Shown here: positions 1 through 9,946 of the stretch, in pieces | Numbering within the stretch: position 1 is the first letter of the stretch | How the letters are laid out: each line of letters starts with the position of its first letter | Source of the DNA: Micromonospora parathelypteridis | GTDB lineage: Bacteria; Actinomycetota; Actinomycetes; Mycobacteriales; Micromonosporaceae | Assembly (NCBI RefSeq): GCF_014201145.1 | Contig: NZ_JACHDP010000001.1 | Coordinates: 1,612,001-1,676,000, forward strand | Direction: 5' to 3' | DNA length: 64,000 nt | Program-made: the position numbers and the translations under genes | The notes under the pieces: model-generated | What the model saw: only the letters and a program-made list of their open reading frames with translations | What the model was told of the DNA's origin: nothing | Databases searched by the model: none

Positions 1-17
1 TGGCGGGGTGCGGGCGA

Positions 18-431
18 TCAGCCGGGGAGGAAGGAGAAGCGGACCTGGCGGGTCGGGTTGTCGCCGTTGGTGTCGACCAGGCAGATCGACTGCCAGGTGC
101 CGAGCGCCAGTCGCCCGCCGAGCACCGGCACCGTGGCGTACGGCGGGATGAACGCCGGCAGCACGTGGTCGCGGCCATGGCCGGGCGAGCCGTGCCGGTG
201 CCGCCAGCGGTCCGTGGTGGGGAGCAGGTCGGACAGCGCGCTGAGCAGATCGTCGTCGGAGCCCGAGCCGGTCTCGATGATCGCCAGGCCGGCGGTGGCG
301 TGCGGCACGAAGACGTGCAGCAGGCCGTCGCCCTCGCCGGAGACGAACTGCTGGGCCTCCGCGGTGATGTCCCGGACGGTCGGCCGGGACCCGGTCTGGA
401 CGGTGATCACGTCACTGCGCATACGTCGCAT
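18..431 (-). CDS. YjbQ/UPF0047 family protein
   Basis: A 137-residue protein of the YjbQ (UPF0047) family, a small trimeric fold that in Escherichia coli can replace thiamine-phosphate synthase weakly; its true substrate is unknown. The family signature is clear: the FVPHATAGLAIIE stretch near residue 42, the ELL/SDLLP segment, a central HRHGSPGHGRDHVLPAF block rich in His and Asp (probable metal or phosphate site), and the C-terminal LGTWQSICLVDTNGDNPTR run. Length matches the family. A second ATG three codons in (base 422) could be the start. It is divergent from aceE across about 215 bases that should hold both promoters; I see no clear hexamers there. Confidence 0.9.
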   Translation of the reverse strand: MRRMRSDVITVQTGSRPTVRDITAEAQQFVSGEGDGLLHVFVPHATAGLAIIETGSGSDDDLLSALSDLLPTTDRWRHRHGSPGHGRDHVLPAFIPPYATVPVLGGRLALGTWQSICLVDTNGDNPTRQVRFSFLPG

Positions 432-645
432 TCTGCCGCAGGGCAGGATCAGGAACCGCCGCCAGGCCCGTTCGGGCCGTCGCGGTGGGGGTCTCGAAGA
501 AGGGGAAGCGGCGCCCGTAGCGCTAAGTTACCGACGAGTACCTGTGTTCAGCATCGCGTCGGGGGGGCCTAGACGTGACGGCGGGTGGCACCAGGGGGCA
601 GGATGGCGCTAGAGACCTATCCCACACACAACCGAGGGAACGCCT

Positions 646-3384
646 GTGGCTACGGAACGCAAGCGCCCGGTGATCAGCGACGGCCTACCGAGCCAGCTTC
701 CGGACATCGACCCTGAAGAAACCAGCGAATGGGTCGAGTCGCTTGACGGTGTCATCGACGACCGCGGTGCCAAACGCGCCCGGTACGTCATGCTGCGCCT
801 GCTGGAGCGGGCCCGTGAGCGCCAGGTCGGGGTTCCGCCCCTGACCACCACCGACTACATCAACACCATCCCGTCGGAGCGCGAACCGTGGTTCCCGGGT
901 GACGAGCACGTCGAGCGGCGGATCCGGGCGTACGTCCGGTGGAACGCCGCCATGCTGGTGCACCGGGCACAGCGCCCGGAGATCGGCGTCGGCGGGCACA
1001 TCTCCACCTTCGCCAGCTCGGCGTCGCTCTACGAGGTGGGCTTCAACCACTTCTTCCGGGGCAAGAACCACCCGGGCGGCGGCGACCAGATCTTCTACCA
1101 GGGCCACGCCTCGCCCGGCATGTACGCGCGGGCGTTCCTGGAGGGGCGGCTCAGCGAGCACCAGCTCGACGGGTTCCGTCAGGAGCTGTCGCACCCGGGC
1201 GGTGGGCTGCCTTCGTACCCGCACCCGCGGCTGATGCCGGACTTCTGGGAGTTCCCCACCGTCTCGATGGGTCTCGGCGGTCTGAACGCGATCTACCAGG
1301 CCCGGTTCAACCGGTACATGCAGCACCGCGGCATCAAGGACACCTCGCAGCAGCACGTCTGGGCGTTCCTGGGCGACGGTGAGATGGACGAGCCGGAGAC
1401 GCTCGGCGCGATCGGCGTGGCCGCCCGCGAGGAGTTGGACAACCTCACCTTCGTGATCAACTGCAACCTCCAGCGGCTGGACGGCCCGGTCCGGGGCAAC
1501 GGCAAGGTCATGCAGGAGCTGGAGTCGTTCTTCCGGGGTGCCGGCTGGAACGTCATCAAGGTGGTCTGGGGCCGCGAGTGGGACCCGCTGCTCGCCGCGG
1601 ACACCGACGGCGCGTTGGTCAACCTCATGAACACCACGACCGACGGCGACTACCAGACCTACAAGGCGGAGTCGGGCGCGTACGTGCGGGAGCACTTCTT
1701 CGGCCGCGACGCGCGCACCCGCAAGATGGTCGACCCGCTGAGCGACGACGAGATCTGGAACCTCAAGCGGGGTGGGCACGACTACCGCAAGCTCTACGCG
1801 GCCTACAAGGCGGCTACCGAGCACACGGGTCAGCCCACCGTCATCCTGGCGAAGACGATCAAGGGCTGGACGCTCGGCTCGCACTTCGAGGGCCGCAACG
1901 CGACCCACCAGATGAAGAAGCTGACGCTGGAGGACCTGAAGACCTTCCGCGACCGGCTCTACCTGGACATCCCGGACTCGGCGCTGGAGGACAACCCCTA
2001 CCTGCCGCCGTACTACCACCCGGGCGAGAAGTCCGAGGAGATGGCGTACCTCAAGGAGCGGCGCGAGCAGCTCGGCGGGTACCTGCCGTCCCGGCGGACC
2101 AGCACCAAGCGGCTGGCCATCCCCGGCCCGGAGCGGTTCGCCGACATCAAGCGCGGCTCGGGCAAGCAGAAGGTGGCCACCACGCAGGCCTTCGTCCGTC
2201 TGCTCAAGGACGTGATGAAGGACAAGGAGTTCGGCAAGCGCTGGGTGCCGATCATCCCGGACGAGGCCCGCACCTTCGGTCTCGACTCGATCTTCCCGAC
2301 CGCGAAGATCTACTCGCCACACGGCCAGCGCTACACCTCGGTCGACCGCGAGCTGTTCCTGTCGTACAAGGAGTCGACCACCGGGCAGATCCTGCACGAG
2401 GGGATCAACGAGGCCGGTTCGGTGGCCTCGTTCACCGCGGCCGGTTCGGCGTACGCCACGCACGACGAGCCGATGATCCCGATGTACATCTTCTACTCGA
2501 TGTTCGGGTTCCAGCGGACCGCCGACGGGCTGTGGGCCGCGGCCGACCAGATGGCCCGGGGCTTCCTGCTCGGCGCCACCGCCGGTCGGACCACGCTCAA
2601 CGGTGAGGGCCTTCAGCACGAGGACGGGCACTCGCTGCTGATCGCCGCGACCAACCCGGCCGTGGTGGCGTACGACCCGGCGTTCGCGTACGAGATCGCG
2701 CACATCCTGGAGCAGGGTCTGCACCGGATGTACGGGGACGCGCAGGAGAACGTCTTCTACTACCTGACGGTCTACAACGAGCCGACCCTCCAGCCGGCCG
2801 AGCCGGCCGACGTGGACGTGGAGGGCCTGCTCAAGGGCATCTACCGCTACTCGCCGGCACCGCAGGTCGACGGCCCGAAGGCCAACCTGCTCGCTTCGGG
2901 CACCGGGATGCAGTGGGCGCTCAAGGCCCAGCAGCTGCTCGCCCAGGACTGGGGGGTGGCCGCCAACGTCTGGTCGGTGACCTCCTGGACCGAGCTGCGC
3001 CGCGACGCGGTGGAGACCGAGGAGTACAACCTGCTCAACCCGGGCGCCGAGGCGAAGGTTCCGTACATCCAGCAGAAGCTGGCCGACGCGGACGGGCCGA
3101 AGATCGCGGTCAGCGACTTCATGCGTGCGGTGCCGGATCTGATCGCCCGCTGGGTGCCCGGTGACTACACGTCGCTCGGCACCGACGGCTTCGGCATGTC
3201 GGACACCCGGCACGCGCTGCGCCGGCACTTCCACGTCGACGCCGAGTCGATCGTGGTGGCCACGCTGCGGCAGCTCGCCCGCAGCGGCGCGGTGGCGGCC
3301 ACCGTGCCGGCCGAGGCCGCCAAGAAGTACGCGATCGACGACGTCAACGCCGCCCCGGTCGGCGAAACCGGCGGCGACAGCTGA
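646..3384 (+). CDS. aceE: Pyruvate dehydrogenase E1 component, homodimeric AceE type
   Basis: Thiamine-diphosphate enzyme that decarboxylates pyruvate and passes the acetyl group to the lipoyl domain of E2, linking glycolysis to the TCA cycle in the cytoplasm. The 912 residues are full length for the homodimeric AceE form used by Actinobacteria. The ThDP/Mg site is visible: GDGEMDEPE from residue 243 followed about 30 residues later by [10 protein letters not shown]. The TK-like central pyrimidine-binding domain carries [14 protein letters not shown] and the C-terminal transketolase domain ends before a short acidic tail. The GTG start at 646 has a GAGGGA ribosome site about 8 bases upstream. 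Monocistronic: a perfect terminator hairpin follows at 3397. Confidence 0.97.
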   Translation: MATERKRPVISDGLPSQLPDIDPEETSEWVESLDGVIDDRGAKRARYVMLRLLERARERQVGVPPLTTTDYINTIPSEREPWFPGDEHVERRIRAYVRWNAAMLVHRAQRPEIGVGGHISTFASSASLYEVGFNHFFRGKNHPGGGDQIFYQGHASPGMYARAFLEGRLSEHQLDGFRQELSHPGGGLPSYPHPRLMPDFWEFPTVSMGLGGLNAIYQARFNRYMQHRGIKDTSQQHVWAFLGDGEMDEPETLGAIGVAAREELDNLTFVINCNLQRLDGPVRGNGKVMQELESFFRGAGWNVIKVVWGREWDPLLAADTDGALVNLMNTTTDGDYQTYKAESGAYVREHFFGRDARTRKMVDPLSDDEIWNLKRGGHDYRKLYAAYKAATEHTGQPTVILAKTIKGWTLGSHFEGRNATHQMKKLTLEDLKTFRDRLYLDIPDSALEDNPYLPPYYHPGEKSEEMAYLKERREQLGGYLPSRRTSTKRLAIPGPERFADIKRGSGKQKVATTQAFVRLLKDVMKDKEFGKRWVPIIPDEARTFGLDSIFPTAKIYSPHGQRYTSVDRELFLSYKESTTGQILHEGINEAGSVASFTAAGSAYATHDEPMIPMYIFYSMFGFQRTADGLWAAADQMARGFLLGATAGRTTLNGEGLQHEDGHSLLIAATNPAVVAYDPAFAYEIAHILEQGLHRMYGDAQENVFYYLTVYNEPTLQPAEPADVDVEGLLKGIYRYSPAPQVDGPKANLLASGTGMQWALKAQQLLAQDWGVAANVWSVTSWTELRRDAVETEEYNLLNPGAEAKVPYIQQKLADADGPKIAVSDFMRAVPDLIARWVPGDYTSLGTDGFGMSDTRHALRRHFHVDAESIVVATLRQLARSGAVAATVPAEAAKKYAIDDVNAAPVGETGGDS

Positions 3385-3396
3385 AAGAGCACAACC

Positions 3397-3432
3397 GAGA
3401 AGGGCCCGGCGCTGACGCGCCGGGCCCTTCTC
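3397..3432 (+). terminator. Perfect 16-bp terminator hairpin after aceE
   Basis: GAGAAGGGCCCGGCGC (3397-3412) pairs perfectly with 3417-3432 around a TGAC tetraloop, 12 bases after the aceE stop. The outer AGAAG/CTTCT pairs give a short U-containing tract but no run of Us, as usual in high-GC actinobacteria. Confidence 0.9.
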
Positions 3433-3459
3433 GCTGTATCCCCACCCCCACAACGGGCC

Positions 3460-3528
3460 GATCAAGGAGTTGTGGTGGTGGACGAAGTGGACAGGTCACC
3501 GCGCAGCAGGCACCACAAGTCCATGATC
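3460..3528. repeat. Palindromic intergenic element A (GATCATG family)
   Basis: Arms 3460-3477 (GATCAAGGAGTTGTGGTG) and 3511-3528 (CACCACAAGTCCATGATC) match at 16 of 18 positions around a 33-base loop. Bases 3461-3486 agree at 25 of 26 positions with element C at 35513-35538. It lies between the convergent 3' ends of aceE and the SRPBCC gene. The rest of 3433-3625 holds no gene. Confidence 0.8.
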
Positions 3529-3625
3529 GACGCCAGCCGCAGGGGTGGAGGGGCGGTGGTCCGGGGTCCCTGGCGGGGATCCGGACCACCGCCGGGGCGG
3601 GTGACGCCGGGAGGATGTGCGCTCG

Positions 3626-4075
3626 TCAGCCGACGGCGGCCAGGTCGGTGAGCCGGGCCAGCGAGTCCTCCAGGTCGGCGCCGACCCGACGCAGTCCGAG
3701 GCGCAGCAGGGCCGCCTTCACCGGGCCGGCCGGCCAGCGGACCACGATGAGCCGCACGATGGTGCCGCCCTCCTCCTCCTCGTCGGAGGTGAGCTGGACG
3801 TAGATCTCGGTTCGCGCTTCCGCACGAGCACCGGCGCCCTTGGCCCGTTCCCGCCAGCCGATCAGCGTCGGCTCCTGGTAGGCGATCACCTCGGCCTCAT
3901 GCGCCGAGCCGCGCCCCGCCTGGACCAGTTGTCGCCGCCCGAAGCCCTCTCCCGAGAGCACTTCGGCCGCGCGGACCCCCGCCAGCCAGGCCGGCAACTG
4001 CTCGGCCCGCTGCACGACATCCCAGACCACTTCAATTGGCGCCGCCACGTGCGCACTGCGTTCAACGAGGATCAT
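3626..4075 (-). CDS. SRPBCC (START-like) family protein
   Basis: A 149-residue single-domain protein of the SRPBCC/polyketide cyclase fold, a helix-grip cavity that binds lipids or other hydrophobic ligands. The family start is plain: ERSAHVAAPIEVVWDVVQRAEQLPAWLAGVR, followed by beta strands ending with IYVQLTSDEEEEGGTIVRLIVV and a long C-terminal helix (LLRLGLRRVGADLEDSLARLTDL). No signal peptide. I chose the ATG at 4075 over an upstream one at 4105 because GGAGGAAG sits just before it. Ligand unknown. It is divergent from the beta-glucosidase operon, but no functional link is evident. Confidence 0.85.
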   Translation of the reverse strand: MILVERSAHVAAPIEVVWDVVQRAEQLPAWLAGVRAAEVLSGEGFGRRQLVQAGRGSAHEAEVIAYQEPTLIGWRERAKGAGARAEARTEIYVQLTSDEEEEGGTIVRLIVVRWPAGPVKAALLRLGLRRVGADLEDSLARLTDLAAVG

Positions 4076-4183
4076 TTCCGTCTTCCTCCGGTGAGGACAT
4101 CCCACGATATCGGCACTCTATGCGCTAAATCGGACTTACTAGGACGGGTTCGGAAAAAGACACGCCGATCAACCATTGCGGAT

Positions 4184-4207
4184 TGCGCCATTGCGGCCTA
4201 TGGCGCA
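4184..4207. promoter_or_regulatory. Inverted repeat upstream of the beta-glucosidase operon (candidate operator)
   Basis: TGCGCCAT (4184-4191), an 8-base spacer, then ATGGCGCA (4200-4207): a perfect 8-bp inverted repeat 55 bases before the GH1 start, in a locally AT-richer divergent intergenic region (4076-4261). Symmetric 24-bp size suits a dimeric repressor. It is not the TGGGAGCGCTCCCA box of CebR-type cellobiose repressors. Regulator unknown. Confidence 0.45.
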
Positions 4208-4261
4208 TTCATCGAGAGCGCCCTAAAGTCCCGAACACGTTTCACGTTGACCGGAGGGCGC

Positions 4262-5611
4262 ATGTCGATCGCACCGTTGCCCCAGTACCCCACCGGCTTC
4301 CGCTGGGGCGTCTCCACATCGGCCCATCAGATCGAGGGCGCGGTCGCGGCCGACGGTCGCGGTCCGTCCATCTGGGACACCTTCGCGCACTCCCCCGGCC
4401 GGATCAGCGACGGCAGCAGCGGCGACGTGGCCTGCGACCACTACCACCGGCACAGCGAAGACGTCGCGCTGCTGACCGGGTTGGGCGTCTCGGCATACCG
4501 CTTCTCCATCGCCTGGCCCCGGGTGCAGCCCACCGGCGCCGGCCCGGCCAACACCGCCGGCCTGGACTTCTACGACCGACTGGTGGACGAGTTGCTGGCC
4601 GCCGGCGTCGACCCGGTGGCGACCCTCTACCACTGGGACCTGCCTCAACCCCTCGAAGACGTTGGCGGCTGGCTGCACCGCGACACCGCCGCCCGCTTCG
4701 CCGAGTACGCCGATCTGACCGCCGCCCGACTCGGCGACCGGGTCCGGCTCTGGATCACCCTGAACGAACCGTTCATCCACATGAGCCTCGGCTACGGCAT
4801 GGGCGCGCACGCCCCCGGCCGGACGCTGCTCTTCGACGCGTTTCCCGTCGCCCACCACCAACTGCTCGGGCACGGGCTCGCGGTCGCCGCCCTGCGGGCC
4901 CGCACCACCAGCCCGGTGGCGATCGCCAACAACTACTCGCCCGTGCGGGTGCTCGGCGACCGCGACGCCGACCGGGCCGCCGGAGCCGCGTACGAGGTGC
5001 TGCACAACCGGCTCTTCACCGACCCGCTGCTCGGCCGCGGCTACCCGGAACTGCCCGGCTTCGACCCGAGCGTCGTCCACCCCGGCGACCTCGACACGAT
5101 CGCCGCGCCGATCGACGTGCTCGGGGTCAACTACTACAACCCCACGGGTGTACGCGCCCCCGAGGAGGGCTCAGCTCTGCCGTTCGACCTCGTGCCGCTG
5201 GACGGCTACCCGCGTACCGCCTTCGACTGGCCGGTGGCCCCCGACGGGCTGCATGAGCTGCTCCGCTGGCTGCGCGACACCTACGGAGACGCGCTGCCGC
5301 CCATCGAGATCACCGAGAGCGGCTGCGCGTACGACGACGTACCGGACGCGGACGGGCAGGTGGCGGATCCGGAGCGGATCGCGTACCTCGACGGGCACCT
5401 GCGGGCGGTCCGGGCCGCCATCGACGACGGGGTCGACGTGCGCGGGTACTTCGTCTGGTCGCTGCTCGACAACTGGGAGTGGGCCGAGGGGTTCACCAAA
5501 CGCTTCGGCCTGGTCCACGTCGACTACGCCACCCAGACCCGGACGCCGAAGTCCTCGTACACCTGGTTGCGGGACGTGATCGCGGCCTCCCGGGACGGGT
5601 CGGCGCGGTGA
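4262..5611 (+). CDS. Beta-glucosidase, glycoside hydrolase family 1
   Basis: Retaining GH1 enzyme that releases terminal beta-linked glucose (or related sugars) from small oligosaccharides such as cellobiose; 449 residues, no signal peptide, so it acts in the cytoplasm on imported sugars. The GH1 start FRWGVSTSAHQIEG is present, the acid/base Glu169 lies in TLNEPF and the nucleophile Glu352 in ITESG; the aglycone-site WSLLDNWEW motif is near the C-terminus. The ATG at 4262 follows a GGAGG site, so the long upstream reading frame is not used. The stop overlaps the GTG of the next gene by 4 bases, so enzyme and transporter are translationally coupled. Confidence 0.95.
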   Translation: MSIAPLPQYPTGFRWGVSTSAHQIEGAVAADGRGPSIWDTFAHSPGRISDGSSGDVACDHYHRHSEDVALLTGLGVSAYRFSIAWPRVQPTGAGPANTAGLDFYDRLVDELLAAGVDPVATLYHWDLPQPLEDVGGWLHRDTAARFAEYADLTAARLGDRVRLWITLNEPFIHMSLGYGMGAHAPGRTLLFDAFPVAHHQLLGHGLAVAALRARTTSPVAIANNYSPVRVLGDRDADRAAGAAYEVLHNRLFTDPLLGRGYPELPGFDPSVVHPGDLDTIAAPIDVLGVNYYNPTGVRAPEEGSALPFDLVPLDGYPRTAFDWPVAPDGLHELLRWLRDTYGDALPPIEITESGCAYDDVPDADGQVADPERIAYLDGHLRAVRAAIDDGVDVRGYFVWSLLDNWEWAEGFTKRFGLVHVDYATQTRTPKSSYTWLRDVIAASRDGSAR

Positions 5612-6885
5612 CCACCCTCGACCCGACGCCGGCGTCGCTTCCGGCTGCGCTCGCCGAGCCGACCGTGCCGGTACGACGCGGCTGGATCGGGTTGATCTTC
5701 GCCGCCAACCTCGGGGTCTGGATGGCGTTCTTCACGCCCATCCAGGTGCTGCTGCCGCAACAGATCGAGCTGATCGCGCCCGGCGACAAGGAGAACATGC
5801 TGGCGGTGGTCACCGGCCTCGGCGCGCTGGCCGCGGTGCTCGCCAACCCCCTCGCGGGCGCGTTCTCCGACCGGACCTGCCTGCGGGTGGCCGGCCGGGA
5901 GTTCGGTCGCCGGCACGTCTGGACCGCCGGCGGGGCCCTGCTCGGCGCGGTGGCCCTGGTGCTGCTGGCCCAGCAGCGGACCATCCTCGGGGTCGCCCTC
6001 GGCTGGGTCGCCGCCCAGGTCTGCTTCAACGCGATGCTGGCCAGCCTCACCGCGGCCATCCCGGATCGCGTGCCGGTGGCGCAACGCGGCGGTGTCTCGG
6101 GCTGGGTGGGCATCCCGCAGGCGCTCGGGCTGGTGCTCGGCGCGGTGCTGGTCACCGCCGTGGTCACCGGCAATGCCGCCGGCTATCTGGCCATCGCGGT
6201 GGCCATCCTGCTGCTGTCACTGCCGTTCGCGCTGTTCACCCCGGACGAACCGCTGCCGCGTACGCATCGGCCGGTGTTGCGGACCCGGGCGCTGCTGGCC
6301 TCGATGTGGATCAGCCCTCGCCGGCACCCGGATTTCGCCTGGGCCTGGATCACCCGGTTCCTGGTCCAGCTCGGCAACGCGTTGGGCACCCTCTACCTGC
6401 TGTACTTCCTCACCGACGGGGTGCGCCACCCCGATCCCGAGGGTGGCCTGCTCGTGCTGATCCTGCTCTACACGCTCGGCATGATGCTGACCGCGGTGGT
6501 CGCCGGCCGCATGTCGGACCGTTCGGGGCGCCGCAAGATCTACGTGATCGCGTCCGGGTTGATCATGGCGGTGGCGGCGCTGCTCCTCGCGGTCGCGCCG
6601 GTCTGGCCGATGGCGATCGTCGCCGCGCTGCTGCTCGGCGCCGGCTACGGCGTCTACCTCTCGGTGGACGCCGCGTTGATCACCCAGGTGCTGCCCCGGG
6701 CCACCGACCGGGCCAAGGACCTGGGCGTCATCAACATCGCCAACTCGGCGCCGCAGGTGCTCGGCCCGGCGCTCTCCGCCCCGCTCGTGGTGTACCTGGG
6801 CGGTTACCCCACGCTCTACGCGGTCACCGCCGTGGTCACCCTGATCGGCAGCGCCCTGGTCGTCAAGATCCGCTCAGTCCCCTGA
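5608..6885 (+). CDS. MFS transporter, probable sugar permease
   Basis: Major facilitator with about twelve membrane helices in 425 residues, starting with a GTG that overlaps the beta-glucosidase stop. Visible MFS marks are the helix 2-3 loop NPLAGAFSDRTCLRVAGREFGRRHVW and the second-half copy AGRMSDRSGRRKIYV. The short cytoplasmic N-terminus carries PVRRGWIGLIFAANLG. Coupling with a cytoplasmic GH1 enzyme suggests uptake of a beta-glucoside or cello-oligosaccharide, by proton or cation symport; substrate is inferred from context only. Confidence 0.85.
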   Translation: MTTLDPTPASLPAALAEPTVPVRRGWIGLIFAANLGVWMAFFTPIQVLLPQQIELIAPGDKENMLAVVTGLGALAAVLANPLAGAFSDRTCLRVAGREFGRRHVWTAGGALLGAVALVLLAQQRTILGVALGWVAAQVCFNAMLASLTAAIPDRVPVAQRGGVSGWVGIPQALGLVLGAVLVTAVVTGNAAGYLAIAVAILLLSLPFALFTPDEPLPRTHRPVLRTRALLASMWISPRRHPDFAWAWITRFLVQLGNALGTLYLLYFLTDGVRHPDPEGGLLVLILLYTLGMMLTAVVAGRMSDRSGRRKIYVIASGLIMAVAALLLAVAPVWPMAIVAALLLGAGYGVYLSVDAALITQVLPRATDRAKDLGVINIANSAPQVLGPALSAPLVVYLGGYPTLYAVTAVVTLIGSALVVKIRSVP

Positions 6886-6936
6886 GTCAGGGGGCCGTGG
6901 CGAAAAGCCGTCGACGGTCGCCGTAGGCTGGGGGAC

Positions 6937-8346
6937 GTGACGGTACGTGTGCGCTTCGCCCCCTCCCCGACCGGTATGTTCCACGTCGGCGGCGCCCGCT
7001 CGGCGCTGCAGAACTGGATCTACGCCAAGCAGCAGGGCGGTGTGTTCGTACTGCGCATCGAGGACACCGACGCGGCGCGCAACAAGCCCGAGTGGACCGA
7101 GGGCATCCTCTCCGCGCTGGACTGGATCGGCATCTCCCGAGGCAGCTACGAGGGCCCGTACTTCCAGTCGGAGAACGCCGGCGAGCACCGGGCCGCCGCG
7201 GCCCGCCTCTACGAGTCGGGCCGCGCCTACTACTGCGACTGCACCCGCGAGGACGTGCAGGCCCGCACCGGCTCGCAGTACCAGGGCTACGACGGCTACC
7301 ACCGTGACCGCAACCTGGGCCCCGGGGTGGGGCACGCGCTGCGCTTCCGTACGCCGGACGAGGGCGCGACCGTGGTGGTCGACCTGATCCGCGGTGAGCC
7401 CACCTTCGAGAACAAGCTCATCGAGGACTTCGTCATCGCCCGGGGCGACGGCTCCCCGGTCTTCCTGCTGGCCAACGTCGTCGACGACATGACCATGGGG
7501 ATCACCCACGTGATCCGCGCCGAGGAGCACCTGCCCAACACACCCAAGCAGCAGCTGCTCTGGGACGCTCTCGGGGTCAAGCCGCCGGTCTGGGCGCACG
7601 TGCCGGTGGTGGTCAACGAGAAGCGGCAGAAGCTCTCCAAGCGCCGCGACAAGGTCGCCCTGGAGGCGTACCGCGAGGAGGGCTACCTCGCTGGCGCGAT
7701 GCGCAACTACCTCATGCTGCTCGGCTGGGCGCCCTCCGGGGACCGGGAGATCGTCCCCTGGTCGGTGATCGAGGACGAGTTCCGGCTCGACGAGGTCAAC
7801 CCCTCCCCCGCGTTCTTCGACGAGAAGAAGCTGCGCGCGTTCAACGGCGAGTACATTCGCGCGCTGTCGGTGGCCGACTTCATCGACGCCTGCCAGCCGT
7901 GGCTGACCGGCACCGGGACCATCGCGCCGCCGCCGTGGCAGCCGGAGGAGTTCGACGCGGACGCGTTCGCCGCGGTCGCCCCGCTGGCCCAGACCCGACT
8001 CGCGGTGCTCAGCGAGATCGTGCCGAACGTCGACTTCCTCTTCCTGGCCTCGCCGCTGATCGACGAGGCCGCCTGGGCCAAGACGATGAAGGACGGCTCG
8101 GCCGAGCTGCTGGACGCCGCCATCGTGGCGTTCGAGGCGCTGGAGTCCTGGGATGCCGATTCGCTGAAGTCGACGCTGGAGGCGGTCGGCGCCGAGCGTG
8201 GTCTCAAGCTCGGCAAGACGCAGGCGCCGGTCCGCGTCGCGGTCACCGGCCGCACCGTGGGCCTGCCGCTGTTCGAGTCGCTGGAGGTGCTCGGTCGCGA
8301 GCGCGCCCTGACCCGGATGCGCGCCGCCCGACTCCGCCTGGTCTGA
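6937..8346 (+). CDS. gltX: Glutamyl-tRNA synthetase
   Basis: Class I aminoacyl-tRNA synthetase charging tRNA-Glu, and probably tRNA-Gln for the transamidation route normal in Actinobacteria. The HIGH-type signature is [20 protein letters not shown] at the N-terminus (residues about 6-25) and the KMSKS-type loop is KLSKRRDKV near residue 230. 469 residues is normal. The C-terminal anticodon-binding helices ([17 protein letters not shown]) are present. GTG start. Runs toward the convergent CopC gene with 63 bases between; no tRNA gene lies nearby. Confidence 0.96.
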   Translation: MTVRVRFAPSPTGMFHVGGARSALQNWIYAKQQGGVFVLRIEDTDAARNKPEWTEGILSALDWIGISRGSYEGPYFQSENAGEHRAAAARLYESGRAYYCDCTREDVQARTGSQYQGYDGYHRDRNLGPGVGHALRFRTPDEGATVVVDLIRGEPTFENKLIEDFVIARGDGSPVFLLANVVDDMTMGITHVIRAEEHLPNTPKQQLLWDALGVKPPVWAHVPVVVNEKRQKLSKRRDKVALEAYREEGYLAGAMRNYLMLLGWAPSGDREIVPWSVIEDEFRLDEVNPSPAFFDEKKLRAFNGEYIRALSVADFIDACQPWLTGTGTIAPPPWQPEEFDADAFAAVAPLAQTRLAVLSEIVPNVDFLFLASPLIDEAAWAKTMKDGSAELLDAAIVAFEALESWDADSLKSTLEAVGAERGLKLGKTQAPVRVAVTGRTVGLPLFESLEVLGRERALTRMRAARLRLV

Positions 8347-8409
8347 TCTCCGAGCCGACTCCCGCGCCGTCTCCGCCGCCGGCCGCCAGCCAGCCTGGCG
8401 CCCGGCCGC

Positions 8410-9075
8410 TCAGCGGCGTCGGGCTCGGTGCCGCCGCTGCAACCCGACGACGAGCGCGCCCACCAGCAGAGCCGCCGCGATCGTCCACAGCCAGCCGCGC
8501 AACTGGCTGCTCTCCTGCGCGGCCGGCACCGGGCTGCCCGCCGGAGTCGCACCGGCGGTCGCGGTGGCGGCCGGCGCCGCCGACGACGCCCCGCTGACGG
8601 TCGGCCCCCCCGCCGCGGCCGGGGCGGAGCCACCGGCGGACGGGGCGGTGCCGCCAGTGGCCGACGGTGCGGCGGACGGGTCGGCGGAGGTGCCTGTCGT
8701 GAGGGTGAACCGCACCTCGCCCTTCACCGGGTGCCCGTCGCTCGACGCGAGCCGGTAGGCGACGATGTAGAGCCCGGCGGCGGCCGGTTTGAACGGCACA
8801 CGCACGCGGCTGCCATCGAACGCCGGTGGGCCGCCAGCGACCACATTGTCCGGTCCGGTTATTGTGATCTTCGTCGTAGCGGGTGCTGGCTTGGCCAGGA
8901 ACCGCAGCTCGATCCGGGCGGGTGCCTTCGCCACTCGGGCGCCGTCGCGCGGGTCGCTGCCGGTCAGCGAGTTGTGCGCCGCAGCCGGTGCCGCCGGCAC
9001 CAGCAACGACACACCGAACGCCACGCCGAGCACCACTGGCACAACTCGCGCAGTACGTGTAACCCTGCCCCCCAT
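8410..9075 (-). CDS. CopC-domain copper-binding membrane-anchored protein
   Basis: Secreted, membrane-anchored CopC domain protein (221 residues). After a signal peptide ending PAAPAAA, the mature chain should begin with His34 (HNSLTGSDP), the N-terminal copper ligand typical of CopC. The beta-barrel runs to about residue 128 and includes SSDGHPVKGEVRF with a second likely ligand. A 65-residue Ala/Ser/Thr/Pro linker and a C-terminal helix (WLWTIAAALLVGALVV) then a basic tail anchor it. No CopD lies next to it here, so this is a stand-alone CopC-TM protein; role in copper handling is inferred from the family. Confidence 0.9.
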   Translation of the reverse strand: MGGRVTRTARVVPVVLGVAFGVSLLVPAAPAAAHNSLTGSDPRDGARVAKAPARIELRFLAKPAPATTKITITGPDNVVAGGPPAFDGSRVRVPFKPAAAGLYIVAYRLASSDGHPVKGEVRFTLTTGTSADPSAAPSATGGTAPSAGGSAPAAAGGPTVSGASSAAPAATATAGATPAGSPVPAAQESSQLRGWLWTIAAALLVGALVVGLQRRHRARRR

Positions 9076-9295
9076 GAACCCCTCCGTAAGGGTACGATCC
9101 GCCCGCTGATCAAACGGCTCCTCGTTAGTCGAGCAGAGATCGCAGATAGTTCCAATTACTGTTCCACAAGCTGCAACTCATCGACGTTCTGCGGAGTCTG
9201 TAGGAGTAGGCCTCGACCATTCGGTCGACGCCGCACCGGCAGACCGGTCGAGGCGTCACAGCGAAGCCATCCATCGAACGGGGCGAGGAGGCGGG
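9076..9295. other. Divergent promoter region between copC and a secreted-protein gene
   Basis: 220 bases without a gene. Bases about 9120-9200 are clearly more AT-rich than the surroundings (for example GATAGTTCCAATTACTGTT), which fits promoters for both divergent genes. I see no convincing paired hexamers or long inverted repeats. Confidence 0.4.
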
Positions 9296-9946
9296 ATGGT
9301 CCGACAGATGAGGCGGTTGGCCGCCGTGCTGGCGGGCACGCTGGCGACGGCGCTGCTGTCGCTCGGCACCGCCAGCCCGGTCTCGGCCGCGCCGAACCCG
9401 GCACCGGCCGGGGTGGACATCACGGGCGTGGGGCTGTCCGCGCCGCTGCGGTTACGCGCGGAGACGCAGCCCGCTCACGTGGGCGCGGTCATCGAGCAGG
9501 TCAACTTCCTCGCTCGTACCGGTATGCCGACCGGACCCAAGCCTGCCGACCTCGGTCCGAAGTACACGATCGTGGTGCTCGCCGGTGACACACCGAAGCA
9601 GACGTACGACCTCTATCCCAAGGCGGTCGGCGGCCCACGGATCTTCCGGCCGGCAAAGCAGCCGGACGGCCGCAAGACCAGTGCCGGCTGGTTCCTGGGT
9701 CGGCTCAGCATGTCCGAGACCCTGCGCACCGCCGGTGTGCCGCTGGAGCGGCAGTTCGACACGGTCAGCGGCGGCGTGGGCGGCGGCGAGCGGGTGCTCC
9801 CGGAGGACACGCTCGACCCCGCGAAGGACCTGGACGAGGCTCTTGGCGACCTGCAGCACCTGCTGCTGCTCAATGTCGGGGTGATGCTGACCATTACCGT
9901 CGGCCTCGCCGGGATCGCCCTGCTGATCCGCCGCCGCACCCGCTGA
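9296..9946 (+). CDS. Secreted/membrane-anchored protein of unknown function
   Basis: A 216-residue protein I cannot assign. It has a signal peptide (MRRLAAVLAGTLATALLSLGTASPVSA), an extracellular domain of about 150 residues, and a C-terminal helix (LLLLNVGVMLTITVGLAGIALLI) followed by RRRTR, so it is a type I single-span surface protein. The ectodomain includes VEQVNFLARTG, KYTIVVLAGDTPKQTYDLYPKAVGGPRIFRPA and WFLGRLSMSETLRTAGVPL, without cysteines. The start has a GAGGAGG site. It is alone between a CopC gene and a gene-poor stretch. Confidence 0.8.
   Translation: MVRQMRRLAAVLAGTLATALLSLGTASPVSAAPNPAPAGVDITGVGLSAPLRLRAETQPAHVGAVIEQVNFLARTGMPTGPKPADLGPKYTIVVLAGDTPKQTYDLYPKAVGGPRIFRPAKQPDGRKTSAGWFLGRLSMSETLRTAGVPLERQFDTVSGGVGGGERVLPEDTLDPAKDLDEALGDLQHLLLLNVGVMLTITVGLAGIALLIRRRTR

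Noticed and set aside
685..3465. 926-codon open frame antisense to aceE
   Set aside because: A by-product of very high GC; the plus strand encodes a full, motif-complete AceE. The antisense translation is Arg/Val/Gly-rich without any domain.
3617..4261. 215-residue N-terminal extension of the beta-glucosidase
   Set aside because: The extension runs antisense to the SRPBCC gene and through its divergent promoter; the GH1 fold starts at the ATG 4262 with its own ribosome site.
8347..8409. tRNA-Glu or tRNA-Gln next to gltX
   Set aside because: Checked because it is common in Actinobacteria; the 63-base gap cannot hold a tRNA and no cloverleaf is visible.
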